This document shows positions 41,677 to 51,848 of a stretch of DNA of 64,000 nt, one piece after another. The stretch is from Candidatus Litorirhabdus singularis (GTDB taxonomy: Bacteria; Pseudomonadota; Gammaproteobacteria; Pseudomonadales; Halieaceae). The position numbers were made by a program, and so were the translations under genes. A model generated the notes under the pieces. That model was not told where the DNA came from. It ran no database searches and worked only from the letters and a program-made list of their open reading frames with translations. The stretch spans positions 1 through 64,000 of the forward strand of contig NZ_SHNN01000007.1 in assembly GCF_026262625.1 (NCBI RefSeq), read 5' to 3'. How positions within the stretch are numbered: the first letter of the stretch is position 1; each line of letters opens with the position of its first letter.

Positions 41677-44124
41677 ATGAATCCGGGCGCATTATTCACC
41701 ATCGCTTACCGTCGTCATTGTATGACCCGCGGCATATTGCTGGCTCTGACGCTGTGGGCTCCAGCCCTGGCCGCGCAAACGATGCCCGTCGATTGTGAAC
41801 CGAACACGGCAAGCTGCGGCGCCGCGGCGCCGACATCCAGCGCTCAGATGCAACCCGATACGCTTGACTGGGTCGCCTATCAGCTACTGCCAGAAAATCA
41901 AAAGCAGGCGCGCGCGATGCATTGCGGCGGCGCCTACGTTGATCCGCTCGCAGCAGTGGACACATCGATAGACCCCAGCACGCAGGAAATTCTCGGCAGC
42001 GCCGACAGCTCTGAACTACAAGGCAATCTGGTGCGCCTGGAAGGCGATGTAAGCCTGAATCAGGGCTATCGCCAGTTGCGCTCTGACCGGGCCGAGTACG
42101 ATCGCAGCAACGGCACCGGCACTATGAATGGCAATGTAGAGTTTCGCGAGCCGGGGGCCTTATTGCGCGGCGAAAGCGCGTGGGTGGATACCAATACCGG
42201 CGAGGCCAGGCTGGATAACGGCCACTTTCTGATGCACGAGCAGCACGGCAGGGGCAGCGCCGAGCAAATCTATCGTCGCGCCGATGAAATTATTGAGCTG
42301 GAGTCGGCAGCCTACAGCTACTGCCCACCAAGCGCCGAGTTCTGGTCGCTGATCAGTAAAGAGCTAGAGCTGGATACTGAGGCTGGCACTGGCACCGCGC
42401 GCTCGGCTCGCCTGGAATTGAAAGGCACTCCGGTATTCTATTTCCCCTATCTGCAGTTTCCGATCGATGATCGGCGCAAAAGTGGCTTCCTCTGGCCAGA
42501 ATTTGGGCGCGACTCCAGTGGTGGGGTTGATTTTGCCGTGCCCTACTATTTAAATCTGGCGCCCAACTACGACCTTTTGCTCACCCCGCGCTTGATCGCC
42601 GATCGTGGCGCGCAGGCTGAGGTGCAGGCTCGCTATCTGGGCACTTGGCTTGGACTGTGGGACTTTGGTGTCAGTTATATCGACGGTGATAAGCGCTATA
42701 AGGACGAGAACCCGGGGACCAGTGGCGACCGCTGGCTAGGCTCTATAGACCAGCGCGGTCTTGTCAATGACCGCTGGCGCTCTGAAATCGACTATACCGA
42801 AATCAGTGATATCGATTATCTGGCCGACATCGGCACCTCTTCGCTGGACGTACGCCAGAACACTCACCTCGATCAGCTGGCACGCATGAACTACCTGGGC
42901 GACAACTGGGAAGCCGAAATCCGGTTTCAGCAATTCCAGACCATCGACAAGGACATCGTCAACAAACCCTACAAGAAGCTCCCGGAAATTGCGTTGGACC
43001 ACGTTCGCAGGCAAAAGGATTTCAGCCCGAATGTGCTGTTCAAGAGCCGGTTAACCGCCTTCGATCACCAGACTCTGCAAACCGGCGAGCGACTTTTCAA
43101 TGAGGCCGGCGTCAATTACCCGATGAGCTGGATCTGGGGCAACCTCACCCCCACCATCAAGTATCGACACATAAACTACAACCTCGATAAACAGTTCCTC
43201 AACGACGGCGAAGACAACAACCCCAGCGTAGGCGCACCGCTGGCCAGTATCGATGGCAGTCTGTTTTTTGAGCGAGACATGGACTGGGGCGGCAAGCGAT
43301 TCCTGCATACACTCGAGCCACAGGTGTTTTACCTGTGGGCTGACTACGAAGAACAGGATGATTTACCTAACTTTGACACTCGCGAGCTGACCTTCAGCTA
43401 CGGCCAGCTGTTTCGCGACACCCGTTTTGCCGGTTATGACCGTATCGACGACGCCAATCAGGTTTCGGTGGGCATAACCACTCGTCTTATTGATCAGGAA
43501 ACGGGCAATCAAACACTGCGTGCCAGCATCGGTCAGATTCATTACTTCGATGACCGTCTGGTCAATGATGGCACACCGGAAATAGATAACATGGAGGGCA
43601 GCTCTTCAATTGCTGCCCAGTTTGGCATGGAGCCTACCAACGCCCTCTCTTTCGACTCGTCGTGGCTATTTAACACCAACACCAACGAGCTTGACCAGAC
43701 CAACGCCCGCGTCAGTTATATGGCGCCCAAGGGCCGTATTTTTAACCTGGGCTATAGTTTTCGGCGCGCCAACGATACCGGTGTCGTCAATGCCAATCAA
43801 GACATCAGTCAGGTCGATTTCTCTACTTATCTGCCGATAGCAGACAACTGGGGGGTATTCTTCCAAGCCCTGTATGACCTTGACGAGAAGGACAGTATCA
43901 ATGACATCTTTGGCATAGAGTATAATGATTGCTGCTGGCGTCTGCGGCTAGTGCATCAGCGCAGCCTGAACCAAGTTAGCGGCTCTACTGTCGTAGGTAG
44001 TGACGTAGAGACCAAACAGGCAACCTACGTCGAGTTCCAGCTCAAAGGGCTAGGTGGCGTTGGCACCCGTGTAACCAAAGTATTGGAAGAGTTTATTCGT
44101 GGCTATGAGAGTGAAGATGATTAG
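41677..44124 (+). CDS. lptD: LPS-assembly outer-membrane protein LptD
   Basis: Beta-barrel that inserts lipopolysaccharide into the outer leaflet together with LptE. The form from ATG 41677 has 815 residues; ATG 41722 gives a more typical signal peptide (RGILLALTLWAPALAAQ), and neither has a clear ribosome site. After the signal come an OstA-like periplasmic domain (LEGDVSLNQGYRQLRSDRAE, about residues 115-220) and a barrel with many aromatic-ended strands. Cysteines near the N-terminus (DCEPNTASC) and the CC pair in YNDCCWRLRL fit the inter-domain disulfides of LptD. surA overlaps its end. Confidence 0.95.
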   Translation: MNPGALFTIAYRRHCMTRGILLALTLWAPALAAQTMPVDCEPNTASCGAAAPTSSAQMQPDTLDWVAYQLLPENQKQARAMHCGGAYVDPLAAVDTSIDPSTQEILGSADSSELQGNLVRLEGDVSLNQGYRQLRSDRAEYDRSNGTGTMNGNVEFREPGALLRGESAWVDTNTGEARLDNGHFLMHEQHGRGSAEQIYRRADEIIELESAAYSYCPPSAEFWSLISKELELDTEAGTGTARSARLELKGTPVFYFPYLQFPIDDRRKSGFLWPEFGRDSSGGVDFAVPYYLNLAPNYDLLLTPRLIADRGAQAEVQARYLGTWLGLWDFGVSYIDGDKRYKDENPGTSGDRWLGSIDQRGLVNDRWRSEIDYTEISDIDYLADIGTSSLDVRQNTHLDQLARMNYLGDNWEAEIRFQQFQTIDKDIVNKPYKKLPEIALDHVRRQKDFSPNVLFKSRLTAFDHQTLQTGERLFNEAGVNYPMSWIWGNLTPTIKYRHINYNLDKQFLNDGEDNNPSVGAPLASIDGSLFFERDMDWGGKRFLHTLEPQVFYLWADYEEQDDLPNFDTRELTFSYGQLFRDTRFAGYDRIDDANQVSVGITTRLIDQETGNQTLRASIGQIHYFDDRLVNDGTPEIDNMEGSSSIAAQFGMEPTNALSFDSSWLFNTNTNELDQTNARVSYMAPKGRIFNLGYSFRRANDTGVVNANQDISQVDFSTYLPIADNWGVFFQALYDLDEKDSINDIFGIEYNDCCWRLRLVHQRSLNQVSGSTVVGSDVETKQATYVEFQLKGLGGVGTRVTKVLEEFIRGYESEDD

Positions 44125-45394
44125 GAAAACGTGGCGTCAAGCGGCGCTGGCAATCGCATTTTGTTGTACAGCCATGGCCAGCAGTGCCGACTTTCAGCCA
44201 TTGGACTCAGTGGTGGCTATTGTTGAGGACGATGTCATTATGTCCAGCGAACTGCGCGAGCGCCTGAACCGGGTGCGCGCTAATCTGGAGGCGCAGCAGC
44301 AGGAGTTACCGGACCAGAACCTACTGGTGCGTGAAACCCTGGACCGCCTGGTGCTGGAAAGCATCCAATTGCAAATGGCGGCGCGGGCTGGCGTGCGCAT
44401 CGGCGATGCCCAACTCAACGATGCAGTGGCCAGGGTGGCAGCGCAAAACCGTATGAGCGTTGAGCAATTTCGAGTTCAGCTGGAGGCGCAGGGGCAATCC
44501 TATACTTCCATGCGCAACAGCATTGAACGTGAATTGATTCTACAGCGGGTCCAATCGGGAAACGTCAATCAGCGTATTCAAATTACCGAACAGGAAGCAC
44601 TCAACTATCTGGAGTCTGAGGAAGGCGAGGTTCTAACAGCGGAGCAGTACCATCTGATTCACGCGTTACTGCCCATACCCGAGGGCAGCTCACTAAACGA
44701 AGCCGCCGCCAAAGCGCATGTTGAAAAGCTCTATCAACGCATCAAGGCAGGCGAGGAATTTGGGCCGGTTATTGCCAGCAGTGGAGAACCCTACCTGTTC
44801 ACAGGCGGTGATCTGGGATGGCGTAAAAGCGATGAAGTCCCCAGCCTGTTTGCCGAGGTCGCACCAACGCTGCAAATAGGTCAATCTTCACCGCCTATTC
44901 GCAGCGCCAGCGGCTTTCACCTCGTCATCATGGCGGAAAAGCGCGGCGGCACAACCATTGTTGGGCAAAACAAGGTTCGCCATATTCTGGTCAAGCCGTC
45001 GACTATTCGCAACGACGAACAGACGCGCGAGTTTGTCGCCAGACTCCGCCGGCAGATCATAGATGGTGCTGACTTTGCCGAACTGGCGCGGGCCAACTCT
45101 GAAGATATTGGTTCTGCCCAGGAAGGTGGCGAGCTCGGCTGGACCAACCCCGGCCAGATGGTGCCAGAGTTTGAACAGATGGTGCAAAATGTTGAGATTG
45201 GTGCAGTATCGGAGCCCTTCAGAACTCAGTTTGGCTGGCACATTCTCCAGGTAGAGGACCGCCGTCAGGAGGATATGACGGAAATTGTAGCCATGAACCG
45301 GGCCCGTGAAGTTTTGCATCAACGCAAATACCAGGAGGAACTCGATGCCTGGCTGCGTAAAATTCGCGATGAAGCCTTTGTGGACATCAAGTAA
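44105..45394 (+). CDS. surA: Periplasmic chaperone and peptidyl-prolyl isomerase SurA
   Basis: Escorts outer-membrane proteins, including LptD, to the Bam machinery. I placed the start at ATG 44105 (429 residues), overlapping lptD by 20 bases; ATG 44117 is equally possible. A signal peptide (WRQAALAIAFCCTAMASSA) precedes the N-terminal chaperone domain with VAIVEDDVIMSSELRERL, then two parvulin domains (about 175-275 and 285-385) marked by FTGGDLGWRKSDEVP and EGGELGWTNPGQMVPEF. Coupling with lptD is conserved in gammaproteobacteria. Confidence 0.95.
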   Translation: MRVKMIRKTWRQAALAIAFCCTAMASSADFQPLDSVVAIVEDDVIMSSELRERLNRVRANLEAQQQELPDQNLLVRETLDRLVLESIQLQMAARAGVRIGDAQLNDAVARVAAQNRMSVEQFRVQLEAQGQSYTSMRNSIERELILQRVQSGNVNQRIQITEQEALNYLESEEGEVLTAEQYHLIHALLPIPEGSSLNEAAAKAHVEKLYQRIKAGEEFGPVIASSGEPYLFTGGDLGWRKSDEVPSLFAEVAPTLQIGQSSPPIRSASGFHLVIMAEKRGGTTIVGQNKVRHILVKPSTIRNDEQTREFVARLRRQIIDGADFAELARANSEDIGSAQEGGELGWTNPGQMVPEFEQMVQNVEIGAVSEPFRTQFGWHILQVEDRRQEDMTEIVAMNRAREVLHQRKYQEELDAWLRKIRDEAFVDIK

Positions 45395-45406
45395 CTGGCA
45401 ACGCCG

Positions 45407-46396
45407 GTGATAGCCCGTCTGGCCCTGACCACCGGCGAACCCGCCGGCATTGGTCCCGACCTTGCGCTGCTGCTGAGTCGGACAGCGCAGAACGATCATA
45501 TTGTCGCTATCGGCGACCGCTCGCTCCTGCAGCAACGAGCCGCCCAGCTAGGCATTACGGTGACTCTGCAGGAGTTTGACCCGGCCGCGCCACACACAGC
45601 GTCTGTAGCCGGCTCACTGCAGGTTCTGCACGTGCCTCTCGCGGCCCCTTGCGTGGCCGGACAGCTCAATAGCGCCAATGCGAACTATGTGCTGCAGACC
45701 TTACAAAGCGCAGTAACCGGTATTGAGCTGGGCCACTTTGATGCCATGGTCACCGCTCCGGTGCAAAAGTCGGTCATTAACGCCGCCGGTATTCCTTTTA
45801 GTGGGCATACTGAATATCTGGCAGAGCTGACCGCCACCCCAAAAGTAGTGATGATGCTTGCTACCGAGGGCCTGCGCGTTGCTCTGGTGACAACGCATCT
45901 GCCGTTGAAGGCAGTGCCCGCTGCAATCACCGCGGCCGAGCTGACCAGCGTCTGCGAAATTTTGCATCGGGATTTACAGACCCGGTTTGGGCTGCCCAAC
46001 CCTGTCATTGCGGTACTGGGCCTAAACCCCCACGCTGGAGAGGATGGCCATTTGGGCACTGAGGAGCAAACCATCATCGAACCTGCACTAAACGAGTTGC
46101 GCGCCGGCGGCATGGATGTACGCGGCCCGCTGCCTGCCGACACTGCTTTTAATCCCAAAGTGTTGAAAACATGCGATGCGGTACTTGCCATGTATCACGA
46201 CCAGGGACTGCCAGTACTCAAATACGCCGGTTTCGGCAATGCAGTCAACATTACGCTAGGCCTACCCATAGTGCGCACATCAGTTGACCACGGCACCGCG
46301 CTCGACCTGGCCGGCAGCGGTCAGATCGACAGCGGCTCGCTACATTATGCACTCAGCGTCGCCAGCGAGATGGTCACTGCGGGCGCGGTAACATGA
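45407..46396 (+). CDS. pdxA: 4-hydroxythreonine-4-phosphate dehydrogenase
   Basis: NAD-dependent oxidation in the DXP-dependent pathway to pyridoxal phosphate. It starts with GTG at 45407 and has 329 residues. The family features TTGEPAGIGPDLAL, PFSGHTEYLAELT, LNPHAGEDGHLG and MYHDQGLPVLKYAGFG contain the three metal-binding histidines. It lies 12 bases after surA; its stop overlaps the rsmA start by 4 bases. Confidence 0.96.
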   Translation: MIARLALTTGEPAGIGPDLALLLSRTAQNDHIVAIGDRSLLQQRAAQLGITVTLQEFDPAAPHTASVAGSLQVLHVPLAAPCVAGQLNSANANYVLQTLQSAVTGIELGHFDAMVTAPVQKSVINAAGIPFSGHTEYLAELTATPKVVMMLATEGLRVALVTTHLPLKAVPAAITAAELTSVCEILHRDLQTRFGLPNPVIAVLGLNPHAGEDGHLGTEEQTIIEPALNELRAGGMDVRGPLPADTAFNPKVLKTCDAVLAMYHDQGLPVLKYAGFGNAVNITLGLPIVRTSVDHGTALDLAGSGQIDSGSLHYALSVASEMVTAGAVT

Positions 46397-47184
46397 GCGA
46401 CAAACATCGCGCGCGTAAACGATTCGGCCAGAATTTTCTGACCGACGCAGGCGTGATCCGCCAGATAGCCCGCGCCATCAACCCGCGGCCTGACCAGCAT
46501 GTGGTTGAAATTGGGCCCGGCAAGGGAGCGCTGACCACTGAACTGGTGGACAGCGCCGGACAGCTCGATGTGATTGAGCTGGACCGCGACCTGGTGCCTC
46601 TGCTACAGCAACGCTTCGCCAACGCCGACAACCTCACTGTTCACAGTGCCGATGCCCTGAGCTTTGATTACGCTCAATTGCAGCAAGCACAGCAACCCCT
46701 GCGCGTGGTTGGCAACCTGCCCTACAATATTTCCACACCGCTTATTTTCCATCTTTTGCAGTACGTCGGGTTGATCACTGATATGCACTTCATGCTGCAA
46801 CTGGAAGTGGTCAAACGCCTGTCCGCCAGCCCGGGCAGTAAAGCCTGGGGGAAACTCGGCGTTATGGCGCAATACCATTGCCAGGTTGATTCGCTGTTTG
46901 AAGTGCCACCTCACGCGTTTAGTCCGGCACCAAAGGTGCAGTCGGCCATCGTCAGATTGCAACCAAAGCCCGCTGGCAGCACCGACGCTATTACTGAAGC
47001 CCGCTTGCGCCGGGTGGTCAGCACCGCCTTTGCGCAACGCCGTAAAACCTTACGCAACACTTTGCGTGACCTGGTCAGCGTGCAACAATTGGAGTCCGTA
47101 GGCATCGAACCTGGCGCCAGGGCCGAGACTCTCAGCCTGGACCAGTTTCTGGCGATCAGTGCTTTGCTGGAGCCTAATGACTAG
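46393..47184 (+). CDS. rsmA: 16S rRNA adenine-N6 dimethyltransferase
   Basis: Dimethylates two adjacent adenines near the 3' end of 16S rRNA; loss gives kasugamycin resistance. The 263-residue protein has RKRFGQNFLTD at the start, the SAM motif VEIGPGKGALTTEL and the catalytic NLPYNISTPL. It overlaps pdxA. In most relatives apaG follows; here apaH comes directly. Confidence 0.96.
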   Translation: MSDKHRARKRFGQNFLTDAGVIRQIARAINPRPDQHVVEIGPGKGALTTELVDSAGQLDVIELDRDLVPLLQQRFANADNLTVHSADALSFDYAQLQQAQQPLRVVGNLPYNISTPLIFHLLQYVGLITDMHFMLQLEVVKRLSASPGSKAWGKLGVMAQYHCQVDSLFEVPPHAFSPAPKVQSAIVRLQPKPAGSTDAITEARLRRVVSTAFAQRRKTLRNTLRDLVSVQQLESVGIEPGARAETLSLDQFLAISALLEPND

Positions 47185-47233
47185 TGCCTGCGAGCAGGCC
47201 CAGGACAATCAAAAGGACAACCTACAAAACAAT

Positions 47234-48037
47234 ATGGCGACGTACGCGGTAGGCGATTTACAGGGCTGCATCAAGCCGCTCAAGTGTTTGCTCAAGGACG
47301 CTGGGTTCAGCTGGTCCCGCGACCGCTTGTGGTTGGTTGGTGACCTGGTTAATCGCGGACCCAAGTCCCTCAAGACGCTGCGCTACCTCTATAAACACCG
47401 CAAACAAATCACCTGTGTGCTGGGTAACCATGACCTGCATCTACTGGCGGTGGCGAACGGCCTGCGCCCCATGAGCGCGGGCGATACCCTGCATAAAATT
47501 TTGGTAGCACCCGACCGTGACAAGTTGCTGAACTGGTTACGCCAACAACCCCTGCTGCACACCGAACAGGGCTATACCATGGTGCATGCTGGTATTCCGC
47601 CGATGTGGGATTTGGCGCAGGCTCAGGGCTGCGCACAAGAGGTAGAGGCGGCGCTGCGCGGCGCTGACTATCGCCAATTCCTTGCGTCTATGTATGGCGA
47701 CGTGCCCAACACCTGGGATGACTGTCTTAGCGGTATGCCGCGACTGCGCCTGATTACCAATTACCTGACACGGATGCGCTTTATAGACGCCGACGGCGGG
47801 CTAGACCTGACAAGTAAAGGTGCCACCCCCGACCCCGGCAAAATCGTCGGCCCCTGGTTCGACCACATGGACAGGCGCACTCGCGATACCCGCATCATCT
47901 TCGGCCATTGGGCCGCGCTTGACGGCAGGGCCGTTGGCGAAAACCTGTATGCTACCGACACCGGTTGCGTATGGGGAAACACATTGAGCATGTACTGTCT
48001 GGACACTCAGCAATGGCACCGCTGTGACTGCAGCTGA
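47234..48037 (+). CDS. apaH: Symmetrical bis(5'-nucleosyl)-tetraphosphatase
   Basis: Hydrolyses Ap4A and related alarmones to ADP. From ATG 47234 ([11 protein letters not shown]) the protein has 267 residues, matching the family. An in-frame ATG at 47177, overlapping the end of rsmA and preceded by GGAG, would add 19 polar residues and may be the real initiation point, since it has the better ribosome site. Phosphoesterase motifs are [30 protein letters not shown] and the late His in FGHWAALDG. The stop overlaps cca. Confidence 0.94.
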   Translation: MATYAVGDLQGCIKPLKCLLKDAGFSWSRDRLWLVGDLVNRGPKSLKTLRYLYKHRKQITCVLGNHDLHLLAVANGLRPMSAGDTLHKILVAPDRDKLLNWLRQQPLLHTEQGYTMVHAGIPPMWDLAQAQGCAQEVEAALRGADYRQFLASMYGDVPNTWDDCLSGMPRLRLITNYLTRMRFIDADGGLDLTSKGATPDPGKIVGPWFDHMDRRTRDTRIIFGHWAALDGRAVGENLYATDTGCVWGNTLSMYCLDTQQWHRCDCS

Positions 48038-49136
48038 GCTGGACGTCTATCTAGTGGGAGGCGCTGTCCGCGACAGTCTGCTGGGCCAGCCGCGTGGTGA
48101 TCAAGACTGGGTCGTAGTCGGCGCCACCCCCCAACAAATGCTGGATGCCGGATATAGCCAGATTGGAAAAGACTTTCCGGTCTATCTGCATCCCGACACC
48201 AAGGAAGAATATGCCCTGGCGCGCACCGAGCGTAAAAGCGGCCATGGCTACAATGGTTTCACCTGCTACAGCGACACCGATGTGACGCTGGAACAAGATC
48301 TGTCGCGCCGTGACCTGACGATCAATGCCATCGCCCAAGACAGCGCAGGAAACCTGTACGACCCCTATGGCGGCCAGCAGGACCTGCAGCAACGCCTGCT
48401 GCGCCACGTCTCTGCGGCGTTTGTGGAAGACCCGCTGCGAGTACTCAGAGTGGCCCGCTTTGCCGCACGCTTTCACCATCTTGGCTTCACCATTGCCTCC
48501 GAAACCCAGGAACTCATGTGTACCATTGCTGCCAGTGGCGAGTTAGAGCATTTGCCTACTGAACGCATCTGGCAGGAGCTTGAGCGTTCAATGGGCGAGC
48601 AATCTCCACACATCTTTTTCACCACATTACAGGACTGCGGGGCCCTACAGGCACTGGTGCCACAATGGCCATTAGAGCAACATCACCTGTCAAATCTGCA
48701 GACAGCTGCAGCACAGGGCAGCAGCTCCTCCGAGCGCTTTGCCTGCTTGCTGGGCAACCTGCCTGGTGACCTTATTGGCAGTATCTGCCGTCAACTGGGT
48801 AGCCCCAAACAACACCGTGAGCTCGCCGAGTTATGCGGTAATCTGGGCCCAACCGTCAACGCCGCCACCGACCCAGAGGCCATATTGCAGTTGCTGGAAA
48901 GCAGCGATGCATGGCGCCGTGAGCAACGCTTTGAGGACTTCATCGGCTGCTGTGTCATTTGCCATGGACTGAGTGCAGTCCTCGCCAGCAGACTGCTGGA
49001 GGCACGTAAAATCTGCCATCGCATTGATACTGCACAATGGCTTAAAGAGGGGGTGGCAGGTGCTGAAATAGGCGCCAAGATACGTGCTCGTCGCCTACAA
49101 TTACTGGCCCAGCCGGCAGGCAGGCAAGATGCCTGA
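48024..49136 (+). CDS. cca: CCA tRNA nucleotidyltransferase, without HD domain
   Basis: Adds or repairs the 3' CCA of tRNAs. It starts with GTG at 48024 and has 370 residues, shorter than the roughly 410 of E. coli. The head domain shows [23 protein letters not shown] with the two metal aspartates, [10 protein letters not shown] and [14 protein letters not shown]. In the C-terminal half the HD phosphohydrolase motif of the E. coli enzyme is missing (the matching stretch reads LLGNLPGDL). It overlaps apaH and the following SDR gene. Confidence 0.93.
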   Translation: MTAAELDVYLVGGAVRDSLLGQPRGDQDWVVVGATPQQMLDAGYSQIGKDFPVYLHPDTKEEYALARTERKSGHGYNGFTCYSDTDVTLEQDLSRRDLTINAIAQDSAGNLYDPYGGQQDLQQRLLRHVSAAFVEDPLRVLRVARFAARFHHLGFTIASETQELMCTIAASGELEHLPTERIWQELERSMGEQSPHIFFTTLQDCGALQALVPQWPLEQHHLSNLQTAAAQGSSSSERFACLLGNLPGDLIGSICRQLGSPKQHRELAELCGNLGPTVNAATDPEAILQLLESSDAWRREQRFEDFIGCCVICHGLSAVLASRLLEARKICHRIDTAQWLKEGVAGAEIGAKIRARRLQLLAQPAGRQDA

Positions 49137-49878
49137 GCGCAATCCCCTGGCCTTGATAACCGGCGCGGCACAGCGCATAGGCGCTGCTATTTGCAGGCAA
49201 CTGCATCAGGCCGATTATGACCTGGTGCTGCACTACCGCAGCTCCAGCGAGAGCGCCACTGCCCTCGCTGCCCAATTAAACGCACTGCGTCCTGACTCAT
49301 GCTCGCTGGTCAAGGCAGACCTGGCCGAAAGCGACCAGATCGCCAAGCTAACTGAACAGATTGACCACTCCCGCCTGCGGTTGTTAGTCAACAATGCATC
49401 CGTCTATTTACCGACGCCTCAGGATCAGGCCAACCCCACAAACTGGGATATTCTGATGCATACCAATTTACGCGCACCCTGGTTACTGAGTCAGGCGCTG
49501 GCGCCTGTTTTGGGCCAGAACCGTGGCAACATCGTCAACATTATCGACGCCTTCGCCGCACGTCCGCAGCCCGGTTACGCCCTGTATAATACCGCGAAAA
49601 ATGGTCTTGCCAGCCTCACGCGACAGCTGGCGCTGGAATTGGCACCGGCAGTAAGAGTCAACGGCGTCGCGCCCGGCGCCATCCTGTGGCCAGAGCCAGG
49701 TGATGCAGAGATGAGCGAGGCGGAGCGCGAAAGCCTACTGCGGGCTATTCCGTTGGGTCGCCTCGGGGAGTGTGAGGATATCGCCCGTTGTGTGCTATTT
49801 CTGGCGGCTGAAGCGCCCTATGTTACCGGCCAAATACTGGCTGTAGATGGAGGAGCCAGTCTCACCCCTGCCAGTTAA
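49129..49878 (+). CDS. Short-chain dehydrogenase, pteridine reductase (FolM-like)
   Basis: NADPH-dependent reductase of the SDR superfamily, 249 residues from ATG 49129, overlapping cca by 8 bases. It has the cofactor loop [12 protein letters not shown], the Arg after the first strand (HYRSSSES) fitting NADPH, VNNASVY and the catalytic [14 protein letters not shown]. Lack of a strong Ser before the Tyr ([15 protein letters not shown], Asp instead) is typical of the pteridine reductase/FolM group, which reduces dihydrobiopterin or dihydromonapterin. The convergent folK-folB genes support a pterin role. Its end overlaps folK by 17 bases. Confidence 0.85.
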   Translation: MPERNPLALITGAAQRIGAAICRQLHQADYDLVLHYRSSSESATALAAQLNALRPDSCSLVKADLAESDQIAKLTEQIDHSRLRLLVNNASVYLPTPQDQANPTNWDILMHTNLRAPWLLSQALAPVLGQNRGNIVNIIDAFAARPQPGYALYNTAKNGLASLTRQLALELAPAVRVNGVAPGAILWPEPGDAEMSEAERESLLRAIPLGRLGECEDIARCVLFLAAEAPYVTGQILAVDGGASLTPAS

Positions 49879-50353
49879 ACGGTATGGTACGAACCCGCCC
49901 CTGGTACTCGTACTGCTCCCACAAACGGGCGTAGCTAATGCCCTCCACAGGATGTAAAACCGCAGGCTGCAATTCGGCCATGGGACCCAATACGTGAGCA
50001 TTAAACAGTATTTCTGGCCGTGGCAATTCCACCTTACCAAACCGGCCCACCAAGTCATCGAACGTCAGAATATCAATATCCAATGTGCGGGCACTGCGCG
50101 GGCCGGCATCTGCGGGCCTACCATGGGCATACTCTAACTCGCGCAACCAGCTTGCCAGCTCTGCCAACGGCAGTGAGCTCGATAGCACGACACCCAGATT
50201 CAAAAACGCCTCACCACTGAAACCGACCGCTGCACTTTCATAGACCGAGGACAGCTGCAGCTCACCAAACTTCGCCCGCAATGCCTTCACGCCAGCACGC
50301 AGCTGGTTCTCGCGATCGATATTACTGCCCACATTCAGGGAAATCAGGGCCAC
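49862..50353 (-). CDS. folK: 6-hydroxymethyl-7,8-dihydropterin pyrophosphokinase
   Basis: Transfers pyrophosphate from ATP to hydroxymethyl-dihydropterin in folate synthesis. It starts with GTG directly after the folB stop codon (TAA-GTG) and has 163 residues. Signature elements are SLNVGSNIDRENQL, YESAAVGFSGEAFLN and GPRSARTLDIDILTFDD with the paired metal-binding aspartates. The tail overlaps the convergent SDR gene. Confidence 0.95.
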   Translation of the reverse strand: MALISLNVGSNIDRENQLRAGVKALRAKFGELQLSSVYESAAVGFSGEAFLNLGVVLSSSLPLAELASWLRELEYAHGRPADAGPRSARTLDIDILTFDDLVGRFGKVELPRPEILFNAHVLGPMAELQPAVLHPVEGISYARLWEQYEYQGRVRTIPFNWQG

Positions 50354-50710
50354 TTAGGACTGCTCACCACGTTCAATAATAACGCCGACATCGTCGGCCT
50401 GAGGCACCGCACCAGGTTTGCCCAAGCGCAATTGCAGCCAGGGCACTCCAAATTCCTCCTGTAATACCTGCGCTATCTGTTCGGCGAGCGTTTCCAAAAG
50501 GCGAAAATGCTGATTCTCAATCATGTTTAACAGACGCGCGCTGATCGCCGCGTAATCGGCGGTGGTGCTCAGGTCATCAGTAGCTGCCGTGTGCGCTACA
50601 TCACTGCCCAACTCCAGGTCGATAACAACGGTTTGCCGCTGTTGCTGCTCCCATTCGTGCACACCGATATAGGTATCGATACGCAACTGAGATATATAAA
50701 TAATATCCAT
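50354..50710 (-). CDS. folB: Dihydroneopterin aldolase
   Basis: Cleaves dihydroneopterin to hydroxymethyl-dihydropterin, the substrate of FolK next door. ATG 50710 gives 118 residues. Typical features are DIIYISQLRIDTYIGVHEWE, with the catalytic region near Tyr, TADYAAISARL and the Glu/Lys of FRLLETLAEQIA and LRLGKPGAVP. It starts one base after the tsaD stop. In Pseudomonas plsY lies between folB and tsaD, but not here. Confidence 0.95.
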   Translation of the reverse strand: MDIIYISQLRIDTYIGVHEWEQQQRQTVVIDLELGSDVAHTAATDDLSTTADYAAISARLLNMIENQHFRLLETLAEQIAQVLQEEFGVPWLQLRLGKPGAVPQADDVGVIIERGEQS

Positions 50711-50711
50711 A

Positions 50712-51746
50712 CTATGCTGCTCCGGGTGCCGCGAGCTCGTCCATGGGCCAACGCGGACGCACGGCCGTATCCGCGCGCTCGGTGTCCCCTGCCAACAAAC
50801 GCTGACAACCGGCGTAAGCAATCATCGCTCCGTTATCGGTGCAAAAACGCAATGCCGGGTAATAAACCCTGGCCTGTATCTTGGCCAGAGCCGCACTCAG
50901 GCGCTCACGTAGCTCAGTATTGGCGCTGACACCGCCGGCGATAACCAGCCGCTGCAGCTGCTCTTGCTGCAGGGCTCTGCGACACTTGATAACCAGCGTA
51001 TCAACCACCGCTAACTGAAACGCACAGGCAATATCTGCGCGAGTTTGCTGATCCACATTATCGCGACCCCCATTTTGCGCCAGGGTATTGAGCGTAAACG
51101 TTTTCAGGCCACTGAAGCTGAAATCTAACCCCGGGCGATTCACCATGGGCCGCGGAAAGGTAAAGCGGGCCGGATCACCCGACTCAGCCAGCCGCGCGAC
51201 ATGCGGTCCACCCGGATAAGGCTCTCCCAACATTTTTGCCACCTTATCAAAGGCTTCACCCGCCGCATCGTCCAGTGATTCACCCAGCAGTTTGTATTCA
51301 CCCAGTCCATCAACGCGCACCAACTGGGTGTGACCGCCAGATACCAGCAGCGCAATAAAAGGGTAAGCGGGTTTGTCTGGCTCCAGCATAGGAGCCAGTA
51401 AATGCCCCTCCATGTGATGAATACCCAGCGCCGGAATACCCCAGCCCATGGCCAGACCGCGGGCCAGAGTGGCTCCGACCATCAAAGCGCCTACCAGTCC
51501 AGGGCCGGCGGTATACGCCACCGCTGAAATCTCACCACGCCCCACGCCAGCTTTGCTAATGACTTCCTCAATCAGTGGCAGCGCCTTGCGCACATGGTCA
51601 CGCGAAGCCAGCTCCGGCACCACGCCACCGTATTCCTCATGCACGGCAACCTGGCTGTATAATGCGTCAGCCAGCAAGCCACGATCGCTGTCGTATAACG
51701 CAACCCCGGTCTCATCACAGGATGTTTCTATCCCCAGTACCAGCAT
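50712..51746 (-). CDS. tsaD: tRNA threonylcarbamoyladenosine transferase subunit TsaD
   Basis: Essential component of t6A37 tRNA modification, working with TsaB, TsaC and TsaE. ATG 51746 ([14 protein letters not shown]), preceded by GAGG, gives 344 residues; the open frame further upstream covers the promoter of rpsU. Metal ligands are in [10 protein letters not shown], the nucleotide site in [11 protein letters not shown] and [12 protein letters not shown], and the last ligand in [13 protein letters not shown]. It heads the tsaD-folB-folK run on the minus strand, divergent from rpsU. Confidence 0.96.
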   Translation of the reverse strand: MLVLGIETSCDETGVALYDSDRGLLADALYSQVAVHEEYGGVVPELASRDHVRKALPLIEEVISKAGVGRGEISAVAYTAGPGLVGALMVGATLARGLAMGWGIPALGIHHMEGHLLAPMLEPDKPAYPFIALLVSGGHTQLVRVDGLGEYKLLGESLDDAAGEAFDKVAKMLGEPYPGGPHVARLAESGDPARFTFPRPMVNRPGLDFSFSGLKTFTLNTLAQNGGRDNVDQQTRADIACAFQLAVVDTLVIKCRRALQQEQLQRLVIAGGVSANTELRERLSAALAKIQARVYYPALRFCTDNGAMIAYAGCQRLLAGDTERADTAVRPRWPMDELAAPGAA

Positions 51747-51848
51747 GGGAGGCCTCAGTTTTACAAAGTGGGCATGATAATGGAGGCTCCGGCTGGCTAC
51801 AATCCGATAAACCGGCGCGCTGCCTTCCCCTTCACCCTCAAGGGGGCT

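Noticed and set aside
44888-45535. Antisense frame over surA-pdxA
   Set aside because: Opposite two well-supported genes, no start context.
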